Shown here: positions 7,368-17,400 of the stretch, piece after piece | How the letters are laid out: each line of letters starts with the position of its first letter | How positions within the stretch are numbered: the stretch's first letter is position 1 | DNA from: an uncultured Prevotellaceae bacterium | GTDB lineage: Bacteria; Bacteroidota; Bacteroidia; Bacteroidales; Bacteroidaceae | NCBI GenBank assembly: GCA_902800435.1 | Contig: CADCEQ010000022.1 | Location: forward strand, 5,899-69,898 | Length of the DNA stretch: 64,000 nucleotides | Direction: 5' to 3' | The notes under the pieces: generated by a model | Told to the model about the DNA's origin: nothing | The model's database searches: none | Seen by the model: the letters and a program-made list of their open reading frames with translations, nothing else | Program-made: the position numbers and the translations under genes

Positions 7368-9005
7368 ATGAGAAAACTGCTGTCAGTCATTCTCTGGTCA
7401 GCCCTAATGATAGTCAGCATGCCCCTCTCCACGAAGGCGGGGCGTGCTGACTATCGTGTTATACCGCTGCCCAAAAGCATACAGACGGACACCACCAAGG
7501 TGTTCACCCTGCAGCCTGGCATGACCATCGCCTACGATGCCAGTAACCCGGAAATAGCCCGCACGGCACAGATGCTCTTCCAGTGGGTAGAGCAACAGAC
7601 CGGCCTCCTGCTTCAACTGGAGCCTTCAGCCAAGAAAGCTGCCGTCCGTCTTGCCGTTAGCCATGCCAAGAAAGGCGTCAGCACTTCCCCCACCGACAGC
7701 TACTCGCTGACCGTCGGCAAGACCGGCATCACCATCACCGCCGCCGAGCCCATCGGCATATTCCGTGGTGTGCAGACCCTGCGCAAGAGCCTGCCATCGG
7801 CAGGAGGCCCCGTCGAGCTGCCCTTCGTCACCATCGCCGACGAGCCGCGCTTCAGCTATCGCGGCGTCCACCTCGACTGCGCCCGCCACTACTTCCCCGT
7901 CGCCGTCGTCAAGCAGTATCTCGACCTGCTGGCCCTGCACGGCTGCAACCAGCTCCACTGGCACATCACCGACGACCAGGGATGGCGCTTCGAAGTGAAG
8001 GCGCTGCCCGACCTCGCCGCCAAGGGCAGCATCCGCCAGCAGACGGTCATAGGCCGTAACACGGGACTCTACGATGGACATCCCTACGGCGGCTACTACA
8101 CGCAGGACGAGTGCCGCGAGATTGTGCGTTACGCTGCCGAGCGCTATATCAACGTCATCCCCGAAATCGACCTGCCCGGCCACATGCAGGCTGCCCTCCA
8201 CGTCTATCCGAACCTCGGCTGCACGGGCGGTCCCTACCCCGTCTGGCAGGTATGGGGCGTCAGCGAAGACGTGCTCTGTGCCGGCAATCCCGACGTGCTG
8301 ACGTTCATCAAGACCGTCCTCGGCGAGCTCTGCGACGTCTTCCCCTCCCGGCTTATCCACATCGGCGGCGACGAGTGCCCCAAGGTGCGCTGGAAGAACT
8401 GCCCGAAGTGCCAGGCCAAAATCCGTGAACTGCAACTGAAGGACGACGGCAAGCACAGCCTCGAGAACCAGCTGCAGAGCTACATCAACCACGAGGTGGA
8501 GAAGTTCCTCACCAGTCGGGGCCGCAACCTCATCGGCTGGGACGAGACCTTGGAGGGCGGACTCACCGAAGGCGCTGTCGTCATGTCGTGGCGGGGTGTC
8601 AACGGCGGCATCGAGGCCGCCCGCCAGCATCACCGCGTCATCATGACGCCCACCGACTACTGCTACATCGACTACTACCAGCTGAAGGACACGTGGAACC
8701 TGCCCCTCGGCATTGGCGGCTACGTGCCTGCCAGCAAGGTCTACTCGTTCGAGCCGCTCGTGCCCGGCAAGCTCACTGAGGAGGAGCAGCAGTACATCCT
8801 CGGCCCGCAGGTGAATCTGTGGACGGAGTACATCGCCGCTCCCGAGCACCTCTTTTTCATGCTCCTGCCGCGTCTCGATGCCATCAGCGAGGTGCAGTGG
8901 TGCCAGCCCGGGCAGAAGGACTTCGACGACTTCAAACGTCGTCTGCCCCGCATGATGCAGCTCTACGACCGCCTCGCCGTCAGCTACTGCCGCAAGGTGG
9001 AGTAG
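7368..9005 (+). CDS. Beta-N-acetylhexosaminidase, GH20
   Basis: Secreted or periplasmic exo-hexosaminidase of 545 aa, removing terminal GlcNAc or GalNAc. A signal peptide covers about residues 1-24. A GH20b-type N-terminal domain (about 30-150) precedes the catalytic barrel starting near FSYRGVHLDCARHYFP. The catalytic Asp-Glu pair lies in HIGGDECPK, with the substrate-binding tryptophans in GWDETLEGG and NLWTEYI. Its place between rhaI and rhaT (13 bp and 123 bp gaps) suggests co-transcription, perhaps for rhamnose-containing glycans that also carry HexNAc (inference). Confidence 0.93.
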   Translation: MRKLLSVILWSALMIVSMPLSTKAGRADYRVIPLPKSIQTDTTKVFTLQPGMTIAYDASNPEIARTAQMLFQWVEQQTGLLLQLEPSAKKAAVRLAVSHAKKGVSTSPTDSYSLTVGKTGITITAAEPIGIFRGVQTLRKSLPSAGGPVELPFVTIADEPRFSYRGVHLDCARHYFPVAVVKQYLDLLALHGCNQLHWHITDDQGWRFEVKALPDLAAKGSIRQQTVIGRNTGLYDGHPYGGYYTQDECREIVRYAAERYINVIPEIDLPGHMQAALHVYPNLGCTGGPYPVWQVWGVSEDVLCAGNPDVLTFIKTVLGELCDVFPSRLIHIGGDECPKVRWKNCPKCQAKIRELQLKDDGKHSLENQLQSYINHEVEKFLTSRGRNLIGWDETLEGGLTEGAVVMSWRGVNGGIEAARQHHRVIMTPTDYCYIDYYQLKDTWNLPLGIGGYVPASKVYSFEPLVPGKLTEEEQQYILGPQVNLWTEYIAAPEHLFFMLLPRLDAISEVQWCQPGQKDFDDFKRRLPRMMQLYDRLAVSYCRKVE

Positions 9006-9068
9006 AGGCGCCTCCTCGCAGTCACGAGGCACCGCTTCAGAATCACGAGGCGCCGCCTCAGGCGACGG
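9006..9068. repeat. GC-rich cacgaggcgccgcctcag repeats
   Basis: Two to three imperfect copies of an 18-24 bp partly palindromic unit fill the gap between the GH20 gene and rhaT. Related units form the three-copy tandem array at 34305-34367. Confidence 0.6.
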
Positions 9069-9128
9069 ACAGCTAAGGCAAAACATTTTACAACGAAATT
9101 GCGTAATACAAATTAAAACCAAACAACA

Positions 9129-10166
9129 ATGGAAATCATCATCGGACTAATCATCATTGCCATCGGCGCGTTCTGCCAAAGTTCGTGCTACGTACCTATC
9201 AACAAAATAAAAGACTGGTCGTGGGAGTCGTACTGGATTGTGCAGGGCGTCTTCGCCTGGCTCGTGCTGCCGTTCCTCGGCGCACTGCTGGCCGTTCCTG
9301 CCGGACAGTCGCTGTTCGGGCTGTTTGCCTCGACACCGTCGTTCAACCTGTGGATGACCATCTTCTTCGGCGTACTCTGGGGCGTCGGCGGCCTGACGTT
9401 CGGCCTGTCGATGCGCTACCTCGGCGTAGCCCTCGGACAGTCGATAGCCCTCGGCACCTGTGCCGCTCTGGGTACCATCATGGGCCCCGTGCTGCTCAAC
9501 ATCTTCTTCCCTGAGCTCGACGCACTCTCGAAGCTGACGTTCGCCGTCATTCTGGGCGTGGTAGTCACGCTCGTCGGCATCGCCATCATTGGTGTGGCAG
9601 GCTCGATGAAGGCTGCTTCGCTGAGCGAGGAGGAGAAGAAGGCTGCCGTCAAGGACTTCAACTTCCCCAAGGGTCTGGCCATCGCCCTGTTGGCCGGCTT
9701 CATGAGCGGCTGCTTCAACGTGGGCTTGGAGTTTGGTAAGGACATCAACTTCGGCGAGCTGACCGACCCGATGTTCCGCACGCTGCCCGCCACATTCCTC
9801 GTGACACTGGGCGGCTTCGTGACCAACGCCATCTACTGTTTCTACCAGAACCAGAAAAACAAGACGTGGGGCGACTATGCCAAGAAGTCGGTGTGGGGCA
9901 ACAACCTGCTCTTCTGCCTGCTGGCCGGTGCTCTGTGGTACTCGCAGTTCTTCGGACTGTCGCTGGGCCGCTCGTTCTTCGAGACTGGCGGCACGATGGA
10001 CACCCTGTCGTTCTGCATCCTGATGGCGCTGAACGTGGTATTCTCCAACGTCTGGGGCATCATCCTGAAGGAGTGGAAGGGCTGCTCGCAGAAGACCATC
10101 ACCGTGCTTATCTGCGGCATCATCGTCCTCATCGTCTCCAGCTTCCTGCCGCAACTTATCGGGTAG
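9129..10166 (+). CDS. rhaT: L-rhamnose/proton symporter RhaT
   Basis: Inner-membrane importer of L-rhamnose, 345 aa with ten predicted hydrophobic segments of the drug/metabolite-transporter type. Recognisable RhaT stretches include GAFCQSSCYVPINKIKDWSWE at the N-terminus (landmark only) and WGVGGLTFGLSMRYLGVALG. It closes the rhamnose operon, giving uptake, isomerisation and phosphorylation in one transcript. Its last 11 bp overlap the convergent MATE gene, and no terminator is visible between them. Confidence 0.93.
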   Translation: MEIIIGLIIIAIGAFCQSSCYVPINKIKDWSWESYWIVQGVFAWLVLPFLGALLAVPAGQSLFGLFASTPSFNLWMTIFFGVLWGVGGLTFGLSMRYLGVALGQSIALGTCAALGTIMGPVLLNIFFPELDALSKLTFAVILGVVVTLVGIAIIGVAGSMKAASLSEEEKKAAVKDFNFPKGLAIALLAGFMSGCFNVGLEFGKDINFGELTDPMFRTLPATFLVTLGGFVTNAIYCFYQNQKNKTWGDYAKKSVWGNNLLFCLLAGALWYSQFFGLSLGRSFFETGGTMDTLSFCILMALNVVFSNVWGIILKEWKGCSQKTITVLICGIIVLIVSSFLPQLIG

Positions 10167-11451
10167 GACGCAGGAAGTGAAGGCCTGCTATGACCAGAAG
10201 CTCTATGATATAGGCTATCAGATAACTGTACCAGAGATAAGCGGGGGCATAGCGGGCCATCACCCACAAAACGGGGATGACGGTCAGCGAGAGTGCGAAC
10301 GAGATGAACAGCGCCATGCTATGGTGCTTGTAGAGCTTGTAGACGATCATCATCACGTAGATGTAGCAGAACGGGATGAAGCTGAGGGCGAAGATACGCA
10401 GGGCGTGAACGGTCTCGGCAGTGTACTCCGGGCTATCGGCCCCGAAGAGGGCTGCGATGGATTGCGGGACAATCCAGACAATCAGACACGTAACGGCCAT
10501 CGCTACGGTAATAAAGCGGAAGGCCTTCCTGATGACCATCCTGACGCCCTCGGTATCGCCTTTGCCCACTTGAATGGCTCCCAAAGACTGCAGCGTCTGA
10601 CACGTACCGCTGAGGAAGAGGTTATATACCTGCAACAGATTCATGCAAACGGCGAATGCAAAGATGCCCACACGCCCCAGCGTGTTGGTAACAATGGTAT
10701 TGGCTGAGAGCAGCAGCAGCGTGAGCGAGATCGAGGCAATGGCCAGCGGGGCGCCTTGTGAGACGATGCGCCGCCAGGAAGCGGTCAGGTCGACAAAAGA
10801 GAGGTCGAGCCTGAGGCGCGAAGGCTTCCGCCAGTGGGTCAAAAGGATGGCAATGCCTATGAGATGGCCGACGATGGTTGCCGACGACGATCCGGCGATA
10901 CCCCACCCGCACCACTGGATGAACACAATATCGAGGAAGAGGTTGGCGGCGTTGTCGACGATGACGGCCAGGGACACCAGCTTCGGCTGGCCGTCAACGC
11001 CAACCATCGTCGAGAGTCCCCACATCAGGATAAACGCCGGATTGCCAAGCAGCAGAATCTGCATATAGTCCTCGGCCAGAGGCAGAATCTGTTCGTTACG
11101 GCAGAGCAGCCGTGCCGTCTCGTCGGGGAACACCAGACCGCCAACTATAGCCAACAGCACGCCCAGGCCGGCGCTCAGCGTCAGGGCACGGGTGAAGAAC
11201 TGGCGTGCCTCGGTAAGGTTACCCTTGCCCAAGGCATAGCCCACCAACATGCCCGCACCGGCATTGATAAGCAGGTGGAGTGTGAAGATGAACTGGTTGA
11301 TGGGCTTCGAGAGGTTGATGGCACTCACACCGTCGGCATTGATAAGGTTACCGACAATGATGCCATCAACCACATTGCCCAAACAGCCTGACAGGGCCAC
11401 GAGGATGTAGGCCCAGAGGTAGTTGTAGAACTGTTTGTTGATATTTTCCAT
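10156..11451 (-). CDS. MATE-family efflux transporter
   Basis: Cation-coupled multidrug/metabolite exporter in the inner membrane, 431 aa with about twelve hydrophobic segments in two homologous halves. The first half begins YNYLWAYILVALSGCLGNVVDG, whose family landmark is the VDGIIVG stretch. It starts 6 bp after the NRPS stop codon on the same strand, which strongly suggests co-transcription and a role in exporting the synthetase product or protecting against it (inference). Confidence 0.9.
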   Translation of the reverse strand: MENINKQFYNYLWAYILVALSGCLGNVVDGIIVGNLINADGVSAINLSKPINQFIFTLHLLINAGAGMLVGYALGKGNLTEARQFFTRALTLSAGLGVLLAIVGGLVFPDETARLLCRNEQILPLAEDYMQILLLGNPAFILMWGLSTMVGVDGQPKLVSLAVIVDNAANLFLDIVFIQWCGWGIAGSSSATIVGHLIGIAILLTHWRKPSRLRLDLSFVDLTASWRRIVSQGAPLAIASISLTLLLLSANTIVTNTLGRVGIFAFAVCMNLLQVYNLFLSGTCQTLQSLGAIQVGKGDTEGVRMVIRKAFRFITVAMAVTCLIVWIVPQSIAALFGADSPEYTAETVHALRIFALSFIPFCYIYVMMIVYKLYKHHSMALFISFALSLTVIPVLWVMARYAPAYLWYSYLIAYIIELLVIAGLHFLRPTR

Positions 11452-11457
11452 ATCCGT

Positions 11458-14400
11458 TTACTCGAAGAAACCGAAGCCGCCGATGGCAGTGAGCATACGC
11501 TCGACGTAGTCCCAGGAGGTGGGGCTCCAGGCAAAGCCGAGGCGGTAGAGCACCTGCGTGGTGTAGTCGTTGTCGCGGCTGACGTCAGTGGTCTTCTGTC
11601 CGTGAGCCATGTCCTGATAAGCCAGGAGCGCAGCCATCTGGCGGGCCTTCTGTGGGTCGTTCTTGGCCTGCTCCATAGCCTCGGCAAACTCCTCCTGCTC
11701 GACGAAGCGGATGCCGCCCGTGACAGTGGTCAGTCCTGTAAGCACGTCGCCCAGGAACTGGCTGTGGATGTTGTAAGGATGGAACACGGTGCAGTCGGTC
11801 GGCGTTGTAGCCAAGAGCACAATGGCCTGACTCACCTCGTTGATGGGCGAGAACTCCACACGCTTGTTGCGCATGGCGTAAGGACAACAGCCTAACATAT
11901 TATAGACCTTGATGCGGCCCATAAAGGAGTTGGTCGAGAAGTTGGCCTGGAACTCGCCGTCGGTGGAGCGGGCAGCGAGGTTGCCCACGCGCATGATCTT
12001 CGCACTGAGGCCGTGCAGGGTAACGGCGTCGAGAATGAGCCGCTCGGCCATAAACTTCGAGTAGATGTACTTGTTGCCGAGATACTGGCCCATAAAGAGG
12101 CGCTGTTCGGTAAAGATGTCGTCCTTCGCCTCGCCTGCCCACAAGCCACGGGTACTGGCGGTGGAGATATGGATGAGCTTGGCACCTGTCTTGATGCAGA
12201 AGTCGACGCAGCGCTTGGCACCGCCAATGTTCACGTCCTCAATCTCCGTTCCCTCTGAGAAGTGCTTGACGACGGCGGCACAGTTGAATACGGTATCGAT
12301 AGCGGGGAAATCGTCATCGACGAACGACGTAACGTCGCCGAGGATAACATGCAGCCGCTGGCCGAACAGTTCCTTGAAGGACTTCGAGAAATAGTAGAAC
12401 AACAGGGTGCGCAGGCGGCTCTCGGCCTTCTCCTGGGTCTTGCCGCGGACGAGGCAGTAGATATTGTCGGCATCAGAGTCGATAAGCTCGCGGAGGATGT
12501 GGATGCCCAAATAGCCAGTAGCGCCGGTTATCAGCACGCTGCCCAACTGCTGGCGCTTGCCTGCGCGGAAGAAGTCCAGGGCATTGCGCTGCAGGAGGTT
12601 GTTGATGGCGGTGTAGTCGAAGTCGGCAACGGGGTCAGCGGCTTTGCCCGACGTAGAACCGTCGGGAACAGTGGTTCCAGTAATCAGAGCGGCGAGCTTG
12701 CGGGGCGTAGGGTTGGCGAAGACCTCGCCATACGCCACGTGGAGTCCGGCCTTGTCGGCCTCGATGATGACGCGGGTGACGACGAGCGACGTGCCGCCGA
12801 GCTCGAAGAAGTTATCGGTGGCGCCCACACGGTCCATCTGCAGAATACTGGCGAAGATGTCGCAGAAGGCACGCTCGGTATCATTCTGGGGAGCCTCATA
12901 GTCGCCACTGATGGCCAACTGCGGCTCCGGAAGAGCCTTGACATCGGTCTTGCCGTTGGGTGTCATCGGCATCTTCTCCAATTGCAAATAGGCCGTCGGC
13001 ACCATATACTGCGTGAGACTCTTGCTGATTTCCTCCTTCAGAGCAGTCGGCGCAATCTCACGGCTGGCAGTATAGTAGGCACAGAGGTGTTCCTTCCCGC
13101 TGAGTTTGCGGATGAGGATGACTACCTTCTCCATGCCGTCCACATTGAGCATCACGTTTTCAATCTCGCCCAGTTCAATGCGCAGACCGCGCAGCTTGAT
13201 CTGGTGGTCGGTACGCCCGAGGATGACGACATTGCCGTCGGGCAACCACTTGGCATAGTCGCCCGACTTGTAGATGCGCTCACCATGATAGTCAACGAAG
13301 CGCTCACGCGTCATCTCGTCGAGGTTGTTATAGCCACGGGCCACACCGCGACCACCGATATACAACTCGCCAACCACGCCTACGGGCAGCTCGTTGCCGT
13401 CGCTGTCGACGATGAACTCCTTGACATTCAGCTGGGGCTTGCCGACGGTGACGACCTCGGCATCGGTCAGTTCGGCATTGTTGGAGGCTACGGTGATTTC
13501 CGTCGGACCGTAGCAGTTGAAGATGCGGGCCTTGGTGACGCTTCGCATCTGCGAGAGCAGGGCATCGCTGAACTTCTCACCGCCGGCACGGCAAATCTTG
13601 ACCTGACTGATGGCCTGGCAGAAGTCTTCACTGGTGAGCCACGTCTGCCAACGTGAGGGAGTACCGCTCACCATATTGATGTGCTGGTCCTTGATAAGCT
13701 GAGCAAGGTCGAGCGGGTTGTTAGCCTGCTCCTCGGTGGCCACGATGAGGGTTTTGCCGTTGTAGAGGGCCATACCGATGTCCTGCAGGGCGGCATCGAA
13801 TGAAATGGTAGTCACGCTGAGCACGCGGTCGGCATCGGTCAGCACGGCGTTGGCGAAGACATTGGCAGGGTGGCCGTAGAGATAATTGCAAATACCGGCG
13901 TGGCGAAGCATCACGCCCTTGGGGCGTCCGGTGGAGCCACTGGTGTAGATGAGATAGGCCAAAGCCTCACCTCCGAAATCCCCTCCTAAGGAGACAGGAG
14001 CAGACACTTCAGTAGCAAGGAGCTCCTCAGCAAGCTCGGGAGTGATAATCATCTTGGCCTCGCTGTCCTCAAGGATGAGCTTCACACGGTCTTCGGGATA
14101 GTCCGGGTCACAGGGAATATAGGCGGCACCAGATTTCAGCACGCCGAACATCGAGAGGATGAGACGGCTGGTGCGTGGCAGCAGCAGGGCAACGCGGTCG
14201 CCCTCCTGAACGCCGCGCTGGCGCAGGCCGTTGGCGATGCGGTTGGTAGCCTCGTCCATCTCACGATAGGTGTACGTGGCGTCACAGGCGACCAGAGCTT
14301 CGTGGTCGGGCTGCGACTTGGCAAAGTGGGTTATGCAGTCGTGGAAGAACTTGAAGGGCGCATCGCCCGTGGCCGTCTGGCGAAGGTGTGAGAGTTCCTC

Positions 14401-17400
14401 CTCTTGCTTTTGGCTGACGATAGAGAGCTGGCGCACCTTGTTCTCAGGCTGCTGTATCATCCGCCCGACGACAGCCACGATGCTCTCGGCCAGAGCATTG
14501 CCCAAACGGTCGGAGTAGAGGGAATCGTCGTACTGGACAACCACGCCACGCGACTCAATCTTAATGTTGATCTTAAACTTTGGTACGTTCAACTCCAGCA
14601 GTTCCTGGCTGATGGGCTTCCCGCCTACGGTGTACTGCGACAGCACGCCCACCTGATAGGCGTAGGCGATGGCAGGACGGAAACCGTAATCGGTGGCGAT
14701 GCGGGCGAAGGGGTAGTCCTCGTGGCGCAGCGTCTCGTCGAAGGTATTGCTGGTCTGACGGAGGAAGTCAGCCACCGTCACGTCATCAATGCTGAGACCG
14801 AGGGCGAGGGTGTTGACGAACATACCGACGGTGTCGGCAATCTTCAGGTTCGAACGACCACTGCTGACGGTACAGAGATAGACGTCGCGGTTGTTGGTGT
14901 AGCGGCTGACAACGTATGACGTGGCAGCGAGGAACAGATGGGCGGGGGTGATGTCGCGCTTGCGGCAGAAAGCGGTGAGGGCAGCGACAGTGTCGCTGCA
15001 AAGCGGACAGACGGCCTCGCCGATGAAGCCCTGGGCATCGGTCTTGGGGAGGTCGGCGGGAATCTCGCTGGCGCCTTCACATGTTTGTAACTTCTCGGCG
15101 AAGAACTGCTGGGAGGCGCGGAACTGGTCGCTGTCCTCGGCTTTCTGCTGGTCGGCGACGAAGTCGAGGTAGGTGTAGTCCTCTTTCTCGATGGGAGAAC
15201 CGTCGAGCGCACTGTTGAGCTGGCGGATGAAAAGGTCGGCGGAACCGCCGTCGAACACCAAGTGGTGAACGTCCATCAGGAGATGGACACCACTGTTGGT
15301 CTTGACGACCTCGAAACGATAGAGGGGCGGCTTCTGCAGGTTGAAGGGACGCACAAACTCATTCTTATAGGCAGCCAGTGCCTCATCGGTCATCTCTGTG
15401 ATGGGCACCTCGACGGGCACGCTGTCAGCCAAGGTCTGCACGATGGTGTCGCCCTCGGTAGCAAAGTGGATGCTCAGTTCCGGATGAGCCTCCACGACCT
15501 GCTTCACGACATCGGCCAAACGCTGAGACTCTATCCCTGCCGGGAAAGTGAGCAGATAGGGGATGTTGTAGATAGTCGACGTGGGATTCTTCAGACATTC
15601 GAAGTAGACGCCGGTCTGGGCGTAGCTGAGGGGGGCGGTTTGGGTGGCTTGGCCTGTCTGGGCAGCTTGGGCAGTCGGGGACGCCTGGGGCTGCATCAGA
15701 CTCTTCAGGATTTCGTTCTCGATGCTTTGCAGAGTGCCAGACTTGACTAACGACTTCGAGTCGAGGGCCACGCCGTAGCGCTTGTTCACCAAGACGGCGA
15801 GGCGGATGGCGGAGATGGATGTCAGCCCGGCGTAGCCGAGGACGGTGGTGATGCTGAAGTCGGTATTGTTGACGATGCCGGCAATCACCTCGTGCAGTTC
15901 TTGCTCCAAGACATTCAGCGGGGCTTGCTCTGTAGGCTGCGACACTGTCGCAGCACAGCGGACAGGCTTGGGCAGGGCACGCTTATTCACCTTCTGGTTC
16001 TGGTTCAGAGGGATGGTGTCAATCTGCATCGTCACGGCGGGCACCATGTAGGGCGGCTTCTGATCGAGGATGAAGTTGTTCAGAGCCTCGATGTCCACCT
16101 GCTGGTCGCTGACGATGTAGGCAGCCACGAACTTTCCGTTTCCACTTTCCTCGTCGAAGGCCTGCACGGTGGCATCCTTGATTCCGGGAAACTCGCGGAT
16201 GACGGCCTCGACCTCTTTCAGTTCGATGCGGAAGCCGCGGATTTTCACCTGTCCGTCGCGACGGCCCACAAACTGAATGTCGCCGGAGGGCAGGTAGCGG
16301 ACGATGTCACCCGTGCGGTAGCAGCGGGCGTATTTCTCGTTTCCTTTGTTAAAGGGATTGCTGATAAACACCTCAGCCGTCTTCTCTGGACGGTTCAGGT
16401 AGCCACGGCTCACCTGCGGGCCGCTCACCCACAGTTCGCCGGCGGCGCCAACGGGCAGACGGTGGCCCTGCGGGTCGACGACGTAAAGCCGGACATTGTC
16501 GAGCGCCTTGCCGATGGGAATTTCCTTCATCTTCTGCGCGACGTGGTAGCGGGTGATGAGGACGGTCGTCTCCGTCGGTCCATAGACATTATAGAACTGA
16601 TAGCCCTCTGGCGGCGTGATGGCCGCCAGTTTCTCGCCGCCCGTCGAAAGGAACTTCAGCGAGTGGTTCTCGATGTTGGAGGCAAACTGGTAGCCCACCT
16701 GCGTCGTCATAAACGAGTGGGTGATATAGTTCTGCTCGAAGTAGTCGTTCAAGGCCATCAGATCGAGGCGCAGCTCCTCAGGCACGATGTGTACGCAGGC
16801 ACCGCAAGTCAGGGCGGGGTACATATCCATCATACAGGCATCGAAGCCGTAGCTGGCATATGCGGCCACGCTGCTCTCAGGCTTCAGACCGTAGAAACGC
16901 TGGTACCAGTGGCAGAAGCAGACGAGGTTGCCGTGAGTGAGCTGGCAGCCCTTGGGTACGCCAGTGGAGCCGGAGGTATAGAGGAGGATGAAGAGGCTCT
17001 CTGGCGTTGGTTCGCTATGCTGCAACAGTGTTGCAGCATAGGTGGACAGGTTGCTCGTCAGGAGGACTTCGCCTTGGTATTCGTTGACGATGGGGCGCAG
17101 TTCTTCATCGGCAATCAGCAGCTTCGCGCTGGCATCCTGCATCATGAAGTTCAGACGCTCCTTCGGGTAAGTTGGGTCAAGCGGCTGGTAGGCGCAGCCG
17201 GCCTTCAGCACGCCGAGCGAGGCGATGGGCATCCACTCGCAACGGGGAATGAGCACAGAGACGACATCCTCGGCTTTGAGACCCTTCGAGGCGATATAGG
17301 CGGCGATGCGGTCGCTCATCTCATCGACCTCAGCATACGTGAACCTCTTTTCTTTATAGACCACGGCCACATTATCGGGCGTAGCTTTTGCCTGACGACG

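Noticed and set aside
7626..9122. Long antisense reading frames opposite GH20 (and likewise 6212-7432, 35650-36987, 39524-40957, 12262-13656, 15892-17478, 23348-24892)
   Set aside because: They mirror high-GC coding genes, lack ribosome-binding or promoter signals and have low-complexity shadow composition.
10156..10166. Bidirectional terminator between rhaT and the MATE gene
   Set aside because: The genes overlap by 11 bp and no hairpin with a T-run is visible.
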